A stretch of DNA of 64,000 nt from JAHJQQ01 sp963737555 (lineage in GTDB: Bacteria; Pseudomonadota; Gammaproteobacteria; Thiohalobacterales; Thiohalobacteraceae). Within the stretch, counting starts at the first letter, position 1. Each line of letters starts with the position of its first letter. Under the pieces are notes generated by a model. That model ran no database searches. It was not told where the DNA came from and was given only the letters and a program-made list of their open reading frames with translations. The translations under genes and the position numbers were made by a program. The stretch is taken from contig CAVTTB010000005.1 in assembly GCA_963737555.1 (NCBI GenBank), positions 124,001-188,000 on the forward strand, read 5' to 3'. Of the stretch, positions 1 through 8,589 are shown piece by piece.

Positions 1-863
1 GCCTCTATCGCACCCCCTTTTCCACTCTGCTGACGATGGCGGTGATCGCCATCGCGCTGGCCCTGCCGAGCGGCCTGCTGGTGATCCTCGACAACCTGCA
101 GCGCCTGAACACCAGCTGGGACGACAGCAGCAGCGTCTCGCTGTTCTTGAAGCAAACGGTCAACGAGGCCCAGACCGACCGGCTGGCCCGCGAGCTGAAG
201 GACTGGCCACGCATCGCCGAGGTCCGCACGCTGCATCGCGATCAGGCCCTGAAGGAATTCCAGGAATTTTCCGGCTTCGGCTCCGCCCTGGAGACCTTGG
301 ATGAGAACCCGCTGCCCAACGTGTTGGAACTCCGCCCCGCCAGCGCCGACACCCCCGGTCAGGATTACGAGGCACTGCTGGATGATTTACGGCGTCTGCC
401 CGAGGTCGAGCTGGCGCAGCTCGATCTGCAATGGGTACGCCGTTTCGCTGCGTTGATGGACATGGGGCGCCGCGGCATCCTGGTGGTCGGCGCGCTGTTG
501 GCGCTGGCGGTGCTGCTGATCGTCGGCAACACGATTCGCCTGGACATCCAGAACCGTCGCGAGGAAATCGAGGTCAGCAAACTCATCGGCGGTACCGATG
601 CCTTCATCCGCCGACCCTTTCTCTATACCGGCCTGTGGTACGGCCTGCTGGGCGCGCTGCTCGCGTGGATCCTGGTCGGACTGGGTTTCTGGCTGGTCGA
701 CGAACCGGCGCGCCGCTTGGCCGGGCTTTATGACAGCAGCTTCCTGCTCTCAGGTCTGTCCTGGCAGGGTACGGGCATTTTACTGTTGACCGGTATCGCC
801 CTCGGACTGGCCGGCTCCTGGCTGGCCGTTGGCCGCCATCTCAGCGCCATCGAACCCACCTGA
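1..863 (+). CDS. ftsX: Cell division protein FtsX, 5' end outside the window
   Basis: FtsX is the membrane subunit of the FtsE-FtsX complex, which controls septal peptidoglycan hydrolases during division. The frame is open from base 3, and the residues before the first internal Met (LYRTPFSTLLT) already look like FtsX, so the true start lies upstream of the window. Visible parts are the first membrane helix (around ALALPSGLLVIL), a large periplasmic domain, and three further helices, with the conserved stretch RREEIEVSKLIGGTDAFIRR before the third helix. Gammaproteobacterial ftsX usually sits directly before rpoH; here a signalling gene lies between them. Identification is firm. Confidence 0.95.
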   Translation, partial: LYRTPFSTLLTMAVIAIALALPSGLLVILDNLQRLNTSWDDSSSVSLFLKQTVNEAQTDRLARELKDWPRIAEVRTLHRDQALKEFQEFSGFGSALETLDENPLPNVLELRPASADTPGQDYEALLDDLRRLPEVELAQLDLQWVRRFAALMDMGRRGILVVGALLALAVLLIVGNTIRLDIQNRREEIEVSKLIGGTDAFIRRPFLYTGLWYGLLGALLAWILVGLGFWLVDEPARRLAGLYDSSFLLSGLSWQGTGILLLTGIALGLAGSWLAVGRHLSAIEPT

Positions 864-972
864 CGACCCCTTCGGCGCCCCTGCGCCCGGCAAATTCCCC
901 CGTTCAATCAAGCGGCTCGCTGGCCGCTATGGGTGTTGCGCCTGCACGAAGTCGTGCGGGGCATGAGCTAGT

Positions 973-2299
973 ATGCGAACAATGACCCCACGCCTCACAC
1001 GCATCCTCGTCGTCGATGGTTCGGAAGTAGCCCGAACCATCATCGCCCGTGTGGTCGAAGAAGAAATGCCATACGCCCGTATCACCCATTGCGGGTCCGG
1101 CCATGAGGCCATGGCCTGCATGCAGTCCGAGCACTTCGATCTCATCACCACGGCACTGATGCTGCCGGACATGGACGGTCTGGATTTCAGCCGCCAGGTA
1201 CGCACCGATCAGATACATCATTACACCCCGGTCATCGTCGTTTCTGGAGATGCCGACGAGCGTTTGCTGCGCGAAGGCTTTGCCGCCGGGGTGACCGAGT
1301 ATTTCGATAAGTCGCTGGGATATCTGGCCTTCGCGAGTTTCATCCGGGATTTCACCCGACGCCACACCGGCCTGGTCGGACGCATTCTCTACGTCGAGGA
1401 CAGCCCCACCGTCGCCACCCAGACGATCCGTCTCATGGAACGCCACGGCTTGCAGGTCACCCACACGCCCTTGGCGGAAAAGGCCTTGGAGATTCTCCTG
1501 GAGTCCAACCCACTCGAATTGGGCCTAGCCGGCAATGTCGATATCGTGGTGACGGATTTTTATCTCAAAGGGCGCCTCACCGGCGGGGATTTATTGCATG
1601 CCATCCGCGCCAAACTGCGCTTATCCCAACAAGAAATGCCCGTGCTGGTGATCACGGCCGCCGACGCCGACGAAGGCCGCCAGACCGAGGTGTTTCACGC
1701 CGGCGCCAACGATTTTGTCAGCAAGCCGATCGTCGAGGAGGTGCTGATCGCCCGCATCCGCTCGCTGCTGCTGATCAAACAACAGTTCGTCGCGCTCAAA
1801 TCGCAGACCGAAGAAATGCGCGTGTTGGCGACGACAGACAGCCTCACCGGGGTGCGCAACAAGCGCTTCCTGCTCGATTACGGCCAGCAACTCCTGGCCG
1901 ATCGGCGCAGCCAACCGGTCTCGGTCATGCTGCTCGACATCGACCATTTCAAGAACGTCAATGACAGTTACGGCCATATCGCCGGCGACCGAATCCTGGA
2001 GGCCTTGGGCCGGTCGTTACTCGACAGCTTGCGCGAAGACACCCTGGTCGCACGCTTCGGCGGCGAGGAATTTGCCGTGCTGCTGCCACGCTGTAATCTG
2101 CGGGACGCGCAGACTCGGGCCGAGTCGCTGCGCGCCGAGATCGAGGCTCTGCTGCCCTGCCGGGCACCCCATCACGGTCAGCATCGGTGTAGCCTCGACG
2201 GCCAACAATCCCGACATTACGCTGACCCAACTGCTGACCCAGGCTGACCAGGCGCTCTACACCGCCAAGGACCGCGGCCGCAATCAGGTTTGCGCCTGA
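973..2299 (+). CDS. Two-receiver diguanylate cyclase (REC-REC-GGDEF), one frameshift
   Basis: PleD-like architecture predicted to make cyclic di-GMP in the cytoplasm. Receiver 1 covers about residues 9-125, receiver 2 about 136-265 and GGDEF about 285-440. Receiver 1 looks unable to be phosphorylated: its acidic pair is DG (15-16) and the acceptor position is Ala61 (TTALMLPDMDG). Receiver 2 has an acidic pair (ED), Asp195 and Lys251. The catalytic motif GGEEF is at 363-367; the usual RxxD inhibitory site reads REDT. The frame breaks near 2155-2157. Dropping one C from CCC there joins it to the downstream frame, which reads AGHPITVSIGVAS and ends at 2299. It is inserted between ftsX and rpoH, with no close partner gene. 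Confidence 0.9.
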
Positions 2300-2325
2300 C
2301 TCTCCAGAATGAACTTTCCGGTCGA

Positions 2326-2355
2326 TTGGCACTCCTACGAACCGAGTGCTAACAT
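2326..2355 (+). promoter_or_regulatory. Candidate sigma-70 promoter for rpoH
   Basis: TTGGCA (2326-2331) and TAACAT (2350-2355) are separated by 18 bases and lie about 50 bases before the rpoH start. The match is 5/6 at -35 and 4/6 at -10. Other rpoH promoters could lie further upstream. This is a pattern match only. Confidence 0.4.
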
Positions 2356-2404
2356 TTAGACACGCCCCAAATCCAGACCCGGACGGCAGGAAGGAGATCC
2401 AGAA

Positions 2405-3271
2405 ATGAGTCATGCCTTGGTTCGCAGCAACCCCGATTTCGCGCTCGCCCTCAGCAGCGGCGACCTGAGCGGGTATATCCAAGCGGCAAACCGCATCCCC
2501 GTTCTGAGTGCCGAGGAAGAGCATGATCTCGCGGTGCGTTTACAGCGCGACGATGATCTCGGCGCCGCGCGCCGGTTGGTGCTGTCGCATCTGCGTTTCG
2601 TCGTCCACATCGCCCGTGGCTACAACGGCTATGGCCTGCCCTTGGGTGACCTTATCCAGGAGGGCAATATCGGCCTGATGAAGGCGGTCAAGCGCTTCAA
2701 CCCCGACGTTGGCGTGCGCCTGGTGTCGTTCGCCGTGCATTGGATCCGCGCCGAAATGCACGAATTCATTCTGCGCAACTGGCGCATTGTCAAAGTGGCC
2801 ACCACCAAGTCCCAGCGCAAACTGTTCTTCAACCTGCGCAGCGCCAAAAAACGTCTCGGCTGGCTGAACGGCGAGGAAGTCGCCGCTGTAGCCAAAGACC
2901 TCGGCGTCAAACCGGAAACCGTGCTGGAAATGGAATCGCGTCTGAGCGGCCAGGATGTCACCTTCGACCCGAGCGCCGATGACGATGACGAGTCGCGCAG
3001 TCTGGCGCCGGCCGCCTACCTGCAGGATTCGCGCATGGACCCGGCCGTGATGCTGGAATCCAGCGATTGGGAGGCCAACCGGCTCGACGCCCTGCAAGGT
3101 GCCTTGGAGCAATTGGACGAACGCAGCCGCGACATCCTGGCGCAGCGTTGGCTGACCGATGATAAGTCCACACTACAGACCTTGGCGGACCGTTATCAGG
3201 TCTCGGCGGAACGTATCCGCCAGCTGGAAAACAACGCGATGAAGAAATTGAAGGCGGTGCTCGAAGCCTGA
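2405..3271 (+). CDS. rpoH: RNA polymerase heat-shock sigma factor RpoH (sigma-32)
   Basis: At 288 residues this is the normal length for sigma-32, which directs core polymerase to heat-shock promoters. Region 2 is clear (LSHLRFVVHIARGYNGYG, then DLIQEGNIGLMKAVKRF). The RpoH box is present as QRKLFFNLR around residue 138, and region 4 ends in a helix-turn-helix (RYQVSAERIRQLENNAMKKL). The ATG is preceded by AAGGAG at good spacing. The gene follows ftsX after one intervening gene and is closed by a strong hairpin at 3296-3338. Confidence 0.97.
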   Translation: MSHALVRSNPDFALALSSGDLSGYIQAANRIPVLSAEEEHDLAVRLQRDDDLGAARRLVLSHLRFVVHIARGYNGYGLPLGDLIQEGNIGLMKAVKRFNPDVGVRLVSFAVHWIRAEMHEFILRNWRIVKVATTKSQRKLFFNLRSAKKRLGWLNGEEVAAVAKDLGVKPETVLEMESRLSGQDVTFDPSADDDDESRSLAPAAYLQDSRMDPAVMLESSDWEANRLDALQGALEQLDERSRDILAQRWLTDDKSTLQTLADRYQVSAERIRQLENNAMKKLKAVLEA

Positions 3272-3295
3272 AGTCGGCATCGACCTGGCTGTAAA

Positions 3296-3338
3296 ACGAC
3301 AACGGCCTCCCCCACGCAATGGGGGAGGCCGTTGTCGT
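3296..3338. terminator. Strong hairpin between rpoH and the cbb3 cluster, probably bidirectional
   Basis: A perfect 18-bp stem (ACGACAACGGCCTCCCCC at 3296-3313 and its complement at 3321-3338) surrounds a 7-base loop. It lies 24 bases after the rpoH stop. Read on the minus strand the stem runs into TTTTAC, so it can also end the convergent cbb3 transcript, whose last small ORF stops 30 bases away. The plus-strand tail is not a proper T-run, so termination of rpoH there is less certain. Confidence 0.75.
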
Positions 3339-3367
3339 TCGGGTGTTGTGAGCTTAGGCCGCGAATA

Positions 3368-3457
3368 TTAGGCCAGGATAACCGAGAGGAAACTCAGCCA
3401 CGCCATCGCGACCAGCGCGATCACGATCACCATGGGGAAATTGTCGAAGGTAAACAT
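3368..3457 (-). CDS. 29-residue single-helix membrane peptide at the end of the cbb3 operon
   Basis: A short ORF, too small for normal gene finders. It starts MFTFDNFPMV, continues as one hydrophobic helix (IVIALVAMAWLSFL) and ends SVILA, then TAA. An AGGA lies nine bases before the ATG. It sits 41 bases after ccoS, on the same strand, just before the shared terminator, so it is placed as the last gene of the cbb3 operon. Small one-helix subunits of cbb3 oxidases are known (CcoQ, CcoH, CcoM), but I do not recognise this sequence. A subunit or assembly role is inference from position. Confidence 0.55.
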   Translation of the reverse strand: MFTFDNFPMVIVIALVAMAWLSFLSVILA

Positions 3458-3498
3458 AGCGCCTAATCCTGTAGTGTCGAATAAATATTAGAGAAATC

Positions 3499-3720
3499 TT
3501 ATATTAAGAACCGTCGCCCTTCAAGTCGCCCTTCTGTCTCGTCGGGCTTGTCCGCCGGCCGCGCACCCGGAATGCGCGGATCGTCGTCGTCCATCAGAAT
3601 ACGGTGCGCCGGCCCCTCCAGGTCTTCGTACTGACCGTTCTTGACCGCCCAGATGAACGCGGCGACCGCCACGATCATGATCACAACGGCCAGCGGAATC
3701 AGCAGGTAAAGAATATCCAT
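3499..3720 (-). CDS. ccoS: cbb3 oxidase maturation protein CcoS
   Basis: A 73-residue protein with one N-terminal helix (MDILYLLIPLAVVIMIVAV) followed by the family signature FIWAVKNGQYEDLEGPAHRI and an acidic tail (DDDDPRIP). CcoS is needed to produce active cbb3 oxidase and is normally found beside the copper ATPase CcoI, as here, with 4 bases between them. An upstream in-frame start would overlap ccoI and add an Arg-rich leader not seen in the family, so the ATG at 3720 is chosen. Confidence 0.93.
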   Translation of the reverse strand: MDILYLLIPLAVVIMIVAVAAFIWAVKNGQYEDLEGPAHRILMDDDDPRIPGARPADKPDETEGRLEGRRFLI

Positions 3721-3724
3721 CGCG

Positions 3725-6217
3725 TTAGCGTGTCTGCGCGGATTGCGTCGTGACACCCGGCGGTTCGCGCAACCGCAGGGCATTGACCACCACCAGCAGC
3801 GAACTGGCCGACATACCGATCGCCGCCATCCAGGGCGCGATCCAACCCATCGCCGCCAGCGGCACGGCCAGCAGATTATAGAGCAGCGCCCAGGCCAGAT
3901 TCTGCCGAATCACCGCCAAGGTGCGGCGCGCCATCCGCACCGCCGGCGCCAAATGCGCGAGTCGCTCGGATAACAACACCATATCCGAGGCCGCCGCCGC
4001 CAATTGCGTACCGCTGCCCATCGCCAGCGAGACCTGCGCGGCCGCCAGCACCGGCGCATCGTTCACGCCATCGCCGATCATCGCCACCACCGCGCCCTGC
4101 GCCTGCAAGGCTTGCAGCCGCCGCAATTTATCGGCCGGTTTCAAGCGCGCCTCGGCCGTTGTGATACCCAAGATCGCGGCGACCTGCTGCACGGGACGCT
4201 CGCCATCACCGCTGAGCAGTTGCACCTCGAGTCCGAGTTTGCGCAATTCAGCCACCGCCTCGGCGGCACCACTGCGCAGCGTATCCTCGAAGACGAAGCC
4301 CGCCAGCACGCCGCGCTGATCGGCAAGATACACCACGGTGCCCACCGCCTCGGTGAGCATTTCCGGCAAGTCACTCGCACGACCACTCAAGGCCTGCGCG
4401 AATTCCAAAGTGCCGATGCGATAGTTCACGCCCTGCACCACGCCTTCCATACCTTCACCCGCGACGGCACGCACATCGCTCGCCGGCAACGGCATTGCTA
4501 CACCCGCCGCCGCGATCAAGGCACGGCCCAGCGGATGCTCGGAACCTTGCTCCAAAGCCGCCGTGATGGCCACACAGCGATCCCGCGTCAGCACGCCGAG
4601 ACGCACCACTTGCGTCAGCGTGAGCCGACCTTCAGTGAGCGTGCCGGTCTTATCGAATATCACATGGGTCACGCGCGCCAAGGTTTCCAAGGCATGACTG
4701 CGTGTCGTCAACACGCCCATGCGCGTCAAGGCACCGGTCGCGGCCGTCAATGCCACCGGCGTCGCCAGCGACAGCGCGCACGGACAGGTCACCACCAGCA
4801 CTGATAGAACAATCGCAAACGCGCGGCTCGGATCGACTTGCCACCAATACCAGGCGACCGCCACGGCCAGCACCAGCAACGCCGCCACAAACCAGGCCGC
4901 CACGCGATCCGCCAATTGCGCGATCACCGGCTTCTCCGTCTGCGCGCGATCCAGCAAACGCACAATCGCCGACAACACCGTGTCCGCGCCCACCTTATCG
5001 ACACGCATGATCAGCGGGCTTTCGATATTCACCGTACCGCCCACCAATTCCTCACCGGCGCGACGTGCTTGCGGCAAGCTCTCGCCAGTCAACAAGGCCT
5101 CGTCCACCGAACTGACGCCTTCGAGTACCGTGCCGTCGGCCGGCACCGTCTCGCCGGGTTTGATGCGCACGCGTTCACCCGGCGCCAACTCCGCGACGGC
5201 GACGATCTCATCGCCCGCGTCCGTGATGCGCGTGGCCGTCGCCGGCAACAGTTTCACCAAGGCTTCGGCCGCCTGACCGGCGCGATGCCGCGCGATCATT
5301 TCCAGATAGCGACCGGTCAGCAGAAAGAAACTGAACATCACCACCGAGTCGTAATAGATTTCACCGTGACCGATGATGGTGTGCCAGAGACTGGCAAGGA
5401 AGGCGCCGCCGATACCCAAGGCCACCGGCACGTCCATGCCCAGCTGGCGATGCTTAAGGTCACGCCAGGCGGCCTGAAAAAACGGTCGCGATGAATACAG
5501 CAACACCGGCAGCGAGATCACGCAACTCACCCAGCGCAGAAACTGCGCCATATCCGCATCGATGCCTGTGTAGTCGCCGGCATACAAGGCCACCGACAAC
5601 ATCATCACCTGCATCATGCCCAGCCCGGCGATCGCCACACGGCGCAACGCCACACTGCGTTCGCGTTTATACACCGCCTCCTGACGACCGGGATCGAAGG
5701 GATGCGCGATATAGCCGATGGCGCTGATGGCGCGCAGGATGTCGCTGAGATGAATCTGACTGTCGTCCCACTTCACTCGCGCGCGATGGGTGGCGTAATT
5801 CACGTTGAATTCACTCACGCCCGGCAACCGGCTGACATGGCGCTCGTTCAACCAGACGCAGGCGGCGCAGACGATGCCTTCGAGAATCAGCGAGGCCTCG
5901 CGCAGATTCTTCGGATCGATGCTGACAAAGGTCTTTTGGATTTCCGGTTTGTCGTAAAGATCGAGTTGGCGCAAGGCCTCGGGCACCAGTTCCTGCGCGG
6001 TGCGCGAAGGCGCGGTGCGATAGCGGTAGTACTCGGTCAACCCGGCGCTGACGATGCTCTCGGCCACGGCCTGGCAACCGGGACAACACATCGCGCGCGT
6101 CTGTCCCTCGATCTCGACGTGGTAATGGCTGCCCCGCGGCACCGGCAGGCCGCAATGAAAGCAGTCCTGCGCGAGCGCATCCTGCGAAGCAACGGAAACA
6201 GCAGCGGTGACAGTCAT
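3725..6217 (-). CDS. ccoI: Copper-transporting P1B-type ATPase for cbb3 oxidase assembly (CcoI/FixI)
   Basis: An 830-residue copper pump that supplies Cu for the CcoN active site. The N-terminus has the Cys-rich module typical of CcoI (CFHCGLPVP, then CCPGC), followed by a heavy-metal domain with CAAC around residue 118. Transport and catalytic motifs are all present: TGES in the actuator domain, the membrane CPC (VTCPCALSLATPVAL), the phosphorylated DKTGTLTEG, and GDGVNDAPVLA. It lies between fixH and ccoS in the standard ccoGHIS order. No defects are visible. Confidence 0.96.
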   Translation of the reverse strand: MTVTAAVSVASQDALAQDCFHCGLPVPRGSHYHVEIEGQTRAMCCPGCQAVAESIVSAGLTEYYRYRTAPSRTAQELVPEALRQLDLYDKPEIQKTFVSIDPKNLREASLILEGIVCAACVWLNERHVSRLPGVSEFNVNYATHRARVKWDDSQIHLSDILRAISAIGYIAHPFDPGRQEAVYKRERSVALRRVAIAGLGMMQVMMLSVALYAGDYTGIDADMAQFLRWVSCVISLPVLLYSSRPFFQAAWRDLKHRQLGMDVPVALGIGGAFLASLWHTIIGHGEIYYDSVVMFSFFLLTGRYLEMIARHRAGQAAEALVKLLPATATRITDAGDEIVAVAELAPGERVRIKPGETVPADGTVLEGVSSVDEALLTGESLPQARRAGEELVGGTVNIESPLIMRVDKVGADTVLSAIVRLLDRAQTEKPVIAQLADRVAAWFVAALLVLAVAVAWYWWQVDPSRAFAIVLSVLVVTCPCALSLATPVALTAATGALTRMGVLTTRSHALETLARVTHVIFDKTGTLTEGRLTLTQVVRLGVLTRDRCVAITAALEQGSEHPLGRALIAAAGVAMPLPASDVRAVAGEGMEGVVQGVNYRIGTLEFAQALSGRASDLPEMLTEAVGTVVYLADQRGVLAGFVFEDTLRSGAAEAVAELRKLGLEVQLLSGDGERPVQQVAAILGITTAEARLKPADKLRRLQALQAQGAVVAMIGDGVNDAPVLAAAQVSLAMGSGTQLAAAASDMVLLSERLAHLAPAVRMARRTLAVIRQNLAWALLYNLLAVPLAAMGWIAPWMAAIGMSASSLLVVVNALRLREPPGVTTQSAQTR

Positions 6218-6259
6218 GGCAAAATCATAACAGGGCTGGAATGGTCGCGACCAATGCGT

Positions 6260-7060
6260 TCACTGCGCCACCTCGGTCGTGGCACGCACCTCATGCCGGT
6301 CTTCACCGCGGCGCACCTCCAATACCAGATCCCAAACGCCCGGCAGCGGCAACACCACGTCGCCCTGGTAGACACCGGGCGCAGTCTCCAGCAGCGTGAA
6401 CGACTGATCCTGCCGGGTATCGGCGGCGCGCAAAAACTTACCCTGCACCTGCGCATCGGCGATGGCATGACCATTCCGATCATTGACCATCACCTGAAAC
6501 TTCGCCGCTTGTCCGGCGCGCGCACCGCCCAACCAACCCTTACGCACTACCCAGCCACGCTCATTCTGGCGCTGAACCTGTTGCAGATAGGTGTTGTACA
6601 ACGCCTCCTTCTTCTGCAAGTCGTTGTCGACAACGCCGGGAAAGGCGGAAGAAATCTCACGCGCCTGATCCGTCCTCGGCAGCAGCGCGCGCGCAATCGG
6701 TTCCGGCAATCCCTTCGTCGCCACCACCACCAGCACCGAGTCGAACAACACCAGCGCCACGAAAAAGGCGACGATCAGTGTCGGCGCCCAATGAAAACCC
6801 TGCACATCATCCAGGCGCGCCTCGCGGTGACCGAAGATCAATCCCAAGGCATAGGCCGTGACCAGAAAGATCGCCACGTTCATCGCCACGACATCCGCAC
6901 CCGGCCATGCCAGGATGGCGTATGGGATATACAGCGCCAACACCCCCATGCCGACCATCAACGCGGCCGCTTTTGCGTGCAGCCTGAAAAACCGCCGCAG
7001 CATTACAAATAAGACCAGCTGCGCGACGACACCGATCGGAATACTCAGCAAGACATCCAT
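6260..7060 (-). CDS. fixH: FixH/CcoH family protein with an extra N-terminal membrane region
   Basis: The C-terminal part (about residues 95-266) is FixH-like: one helix (TLIVAFFVALVLFDSVLVV) then a soluble beta-rich domain ending TAPGVYQGDVVLPLPGVWDL. FixH/CcoH helps assemble cbb3 oxidase and stays bound to it. The first 85 residues add about three more helices and make this protein clearly longer than the usual single-helix form of about 150-170 residues. It sits between ccoG (3-base gap) and ccoI. Family is secure; the role of the extension is unknown. Confidence 0.88.
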   Translation of the reverse strand: MDVLLSIPIGVVAQLVLFVMLRRFFRLHAKAAALMVGMGVLALYIPYAILAWPGADVVAMNVAIFLVTAYALGLIFGHREARLDDVQGFHWAPTLIVAFFVALVLFDSVLVVVATKGLPEPIARALLPRTDQAREISSAFPGVVDNDLQKKEALYNTYLQQVQRQNERGWVVRKGWLGGARAGQAAKFQVMVNDRNGHAIADAQVQGKFLRAADTRQDQSFTLLETAPGVYQGDVVLPLPGVWDLVLEVRRGEDRHEVRATTEVAQ

Positions 7061-7063
7061 GGT

Positions 7064-8479
7064 TCAACGCGCCGGCTTGTGGAAGAAGGTGGGCTGCTCC
7101 AGAAGAAACACATCTGTGTCGCCCGACATACGAATACGGAAACGGAATTCCACCGGGTTAGTTGGCATGTCTTGCGGATTCACGCGCACCCGCACCAACA
7201 GCCGCAGATTCTGCTCGGGTTGCAAATGCAGATTCTGCAGATGACCGAGATCCAGCTCCGCCGATGGCAAACCGTCCTGCTCCAGCACGAAGGGCACGCT
7301 GCGATCGGTCTTGTTGTTGATCTTGAGTTCGTAACTGTTCTGGATACGTCCGTCGGACATCTCCACGAACAGCGGCTGACGCACCTGCGCCACACTGAAG
7401 TCGAAGGGGATTTGCGCAACGACGCTGTAGATCAGCGCCACGACCGCCGCGACCAGCGACACGCCATAACCAATATTCTTGGCCGTCAGGAAACGCGTCT
7501 TCTCGCCTTGCTGCGCCTTTTCCGAGGTGTATTTAATCAACCCGCGCGGCCAGTTCAGCGAATCCATGATGGTGTCGCAGGCATCGATGCACAAGGCACA
7601 GGAGATGCACTGATACTGCATGCCGTTGCGGATATCGATGCCGGTCGGGCACACCTGCACGCAGTAACCGCAGTCGATGCAGTCACCGGCACCGTCGATT
7701 TCACGATCTTCCTTGGATTTGAAACCACGCGCGATCTTATGGCGACCGGCCTCTCCCTCGCCGCGCTTCTCGTCATAGGCGACGATCAGCGTGTCGCGAT
7801 CGAACATCGCCCCCTGGAAACGCGCGTACGGGCACATATAGGTGCACACCTGCTCGCGCGCCAGGCCCGCCATCACATAGGTGGTGAACATGAGGAACAG
7901 GGTCGTCGCGTAGGCGGGAAACGGTGCCGAGCCGGTAAAGAATTCGCCGAACAACTGCGGCGCATTGCCCCAGTAGAGCGTGAAGGTGAAACCGGTCCAG
8001 AACCCCACCAGCAACCAGAGCAGATGGGTGCTGAGTTTTTTGAATATCTTCTCGCCGTTCCAGGGCTGCTTGTCCAAACGGATGCGCGCAACGCGTTCGC
8101 CCTGCACCAGACGTTCAATCAGGATGTAGACGTCGGTCCACAAGGTCTGAAAACAGAAATAGCCGCAGAACACCCGCCCGGCGATGCCCGTCACAAAGAA
8201 CAACAGCAGCGCCGCGATAACCAGCAGGCCAGCCAGCCAGAAGATATCCTGGGCATGCACGACGAGATTGAAAAGATAAAAGCGCCGCCCCTCGATATCA
8301 AACGCGACGGCTTGAGGAATACCGATGGCACGCTCCCAGCGCAGCCAAGGCAACAGAAAGTAGACGCCGTAGGCGAGTACAAGAATGCCCCATTTAAGCG
8401 TGCGGAAGCGCCCCTTGACCGATCGTGGGTAGATCGGTATGCGTGCTTGATAAAGCTCTTGGGAGGTGCCGCCTGCCAT
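7064..8479 (-). CDS. ccoG: cbb3 oxidase accessory protein CcoG (FixG/RdxA type)
   Basis: A 471-residue membrane ferredoxin that acts as a cupric reductase in cbb3 biogenesis. Helices occupy the N-terminal third, with the family motif GIAGRVFCGYFCFQTLWTD and a second Cys motif EQVCTYMCPYARFQG. Two iron-sulfur clusters are bound by CIDCGYCVQVCP and CISCALCIDAC. The C-terminus holds another helix and an Ig-like domain (RFLTAKNIGYG onward). It starts 110 bases after ccoP and overlaps nothing. Confidence 0.96.
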   Translation of the reverse strand: MAGGTSQELYQARIPIYPRSVKGRFRTLKWGILVLAYGVYFLLPWLRWERAIGIPQAVAFDIEGRRFYLFNLVVHAQDIFWLAGLLVIAALLLFFVTGIAGRVFCGYFCFQTLWTDVYILIERLVQGERVARIRLDKQPWNGEKIFKKLSTHLLWLLVGFWTGFTFTLYWGNAPQLFGEFFTGSAPFPAYATTLFLMFTTYVMAGLAREQVCTYMCPYARFQGAMFDRDTLIVAYDEKRGEGEAGRHKIARGFKSKEDREIDGAGDCIDCGYCVQVCPTGIDIRNGMQYQCISCALCIDACDTIMDSLNWPRGLIKYTSEKAQQGEKTRFLTAKNIGYGVSLVAAVVALIYSVVAQIPFDFSVAQVRQPLFVEMSDGRIQNSYELKINNKTDRSVPFVLEQDGLPSAELDLGHLQNLHLQPEQNLRLLVRVRVNPQDMPTNPVEFRFRIRMSGDTDVFLLEQPTFFHKPAR

Positions 8480-8589
8480 GCTTCAGTACAGTGTACCGAG
8501 CGCCGAGTGCGGGGTCCGTGGCAATGGAGACTGACAACTTAGATAAAATGTCGTCGCCGCGGATCCGGAACAATCTACTCGACGACCAT

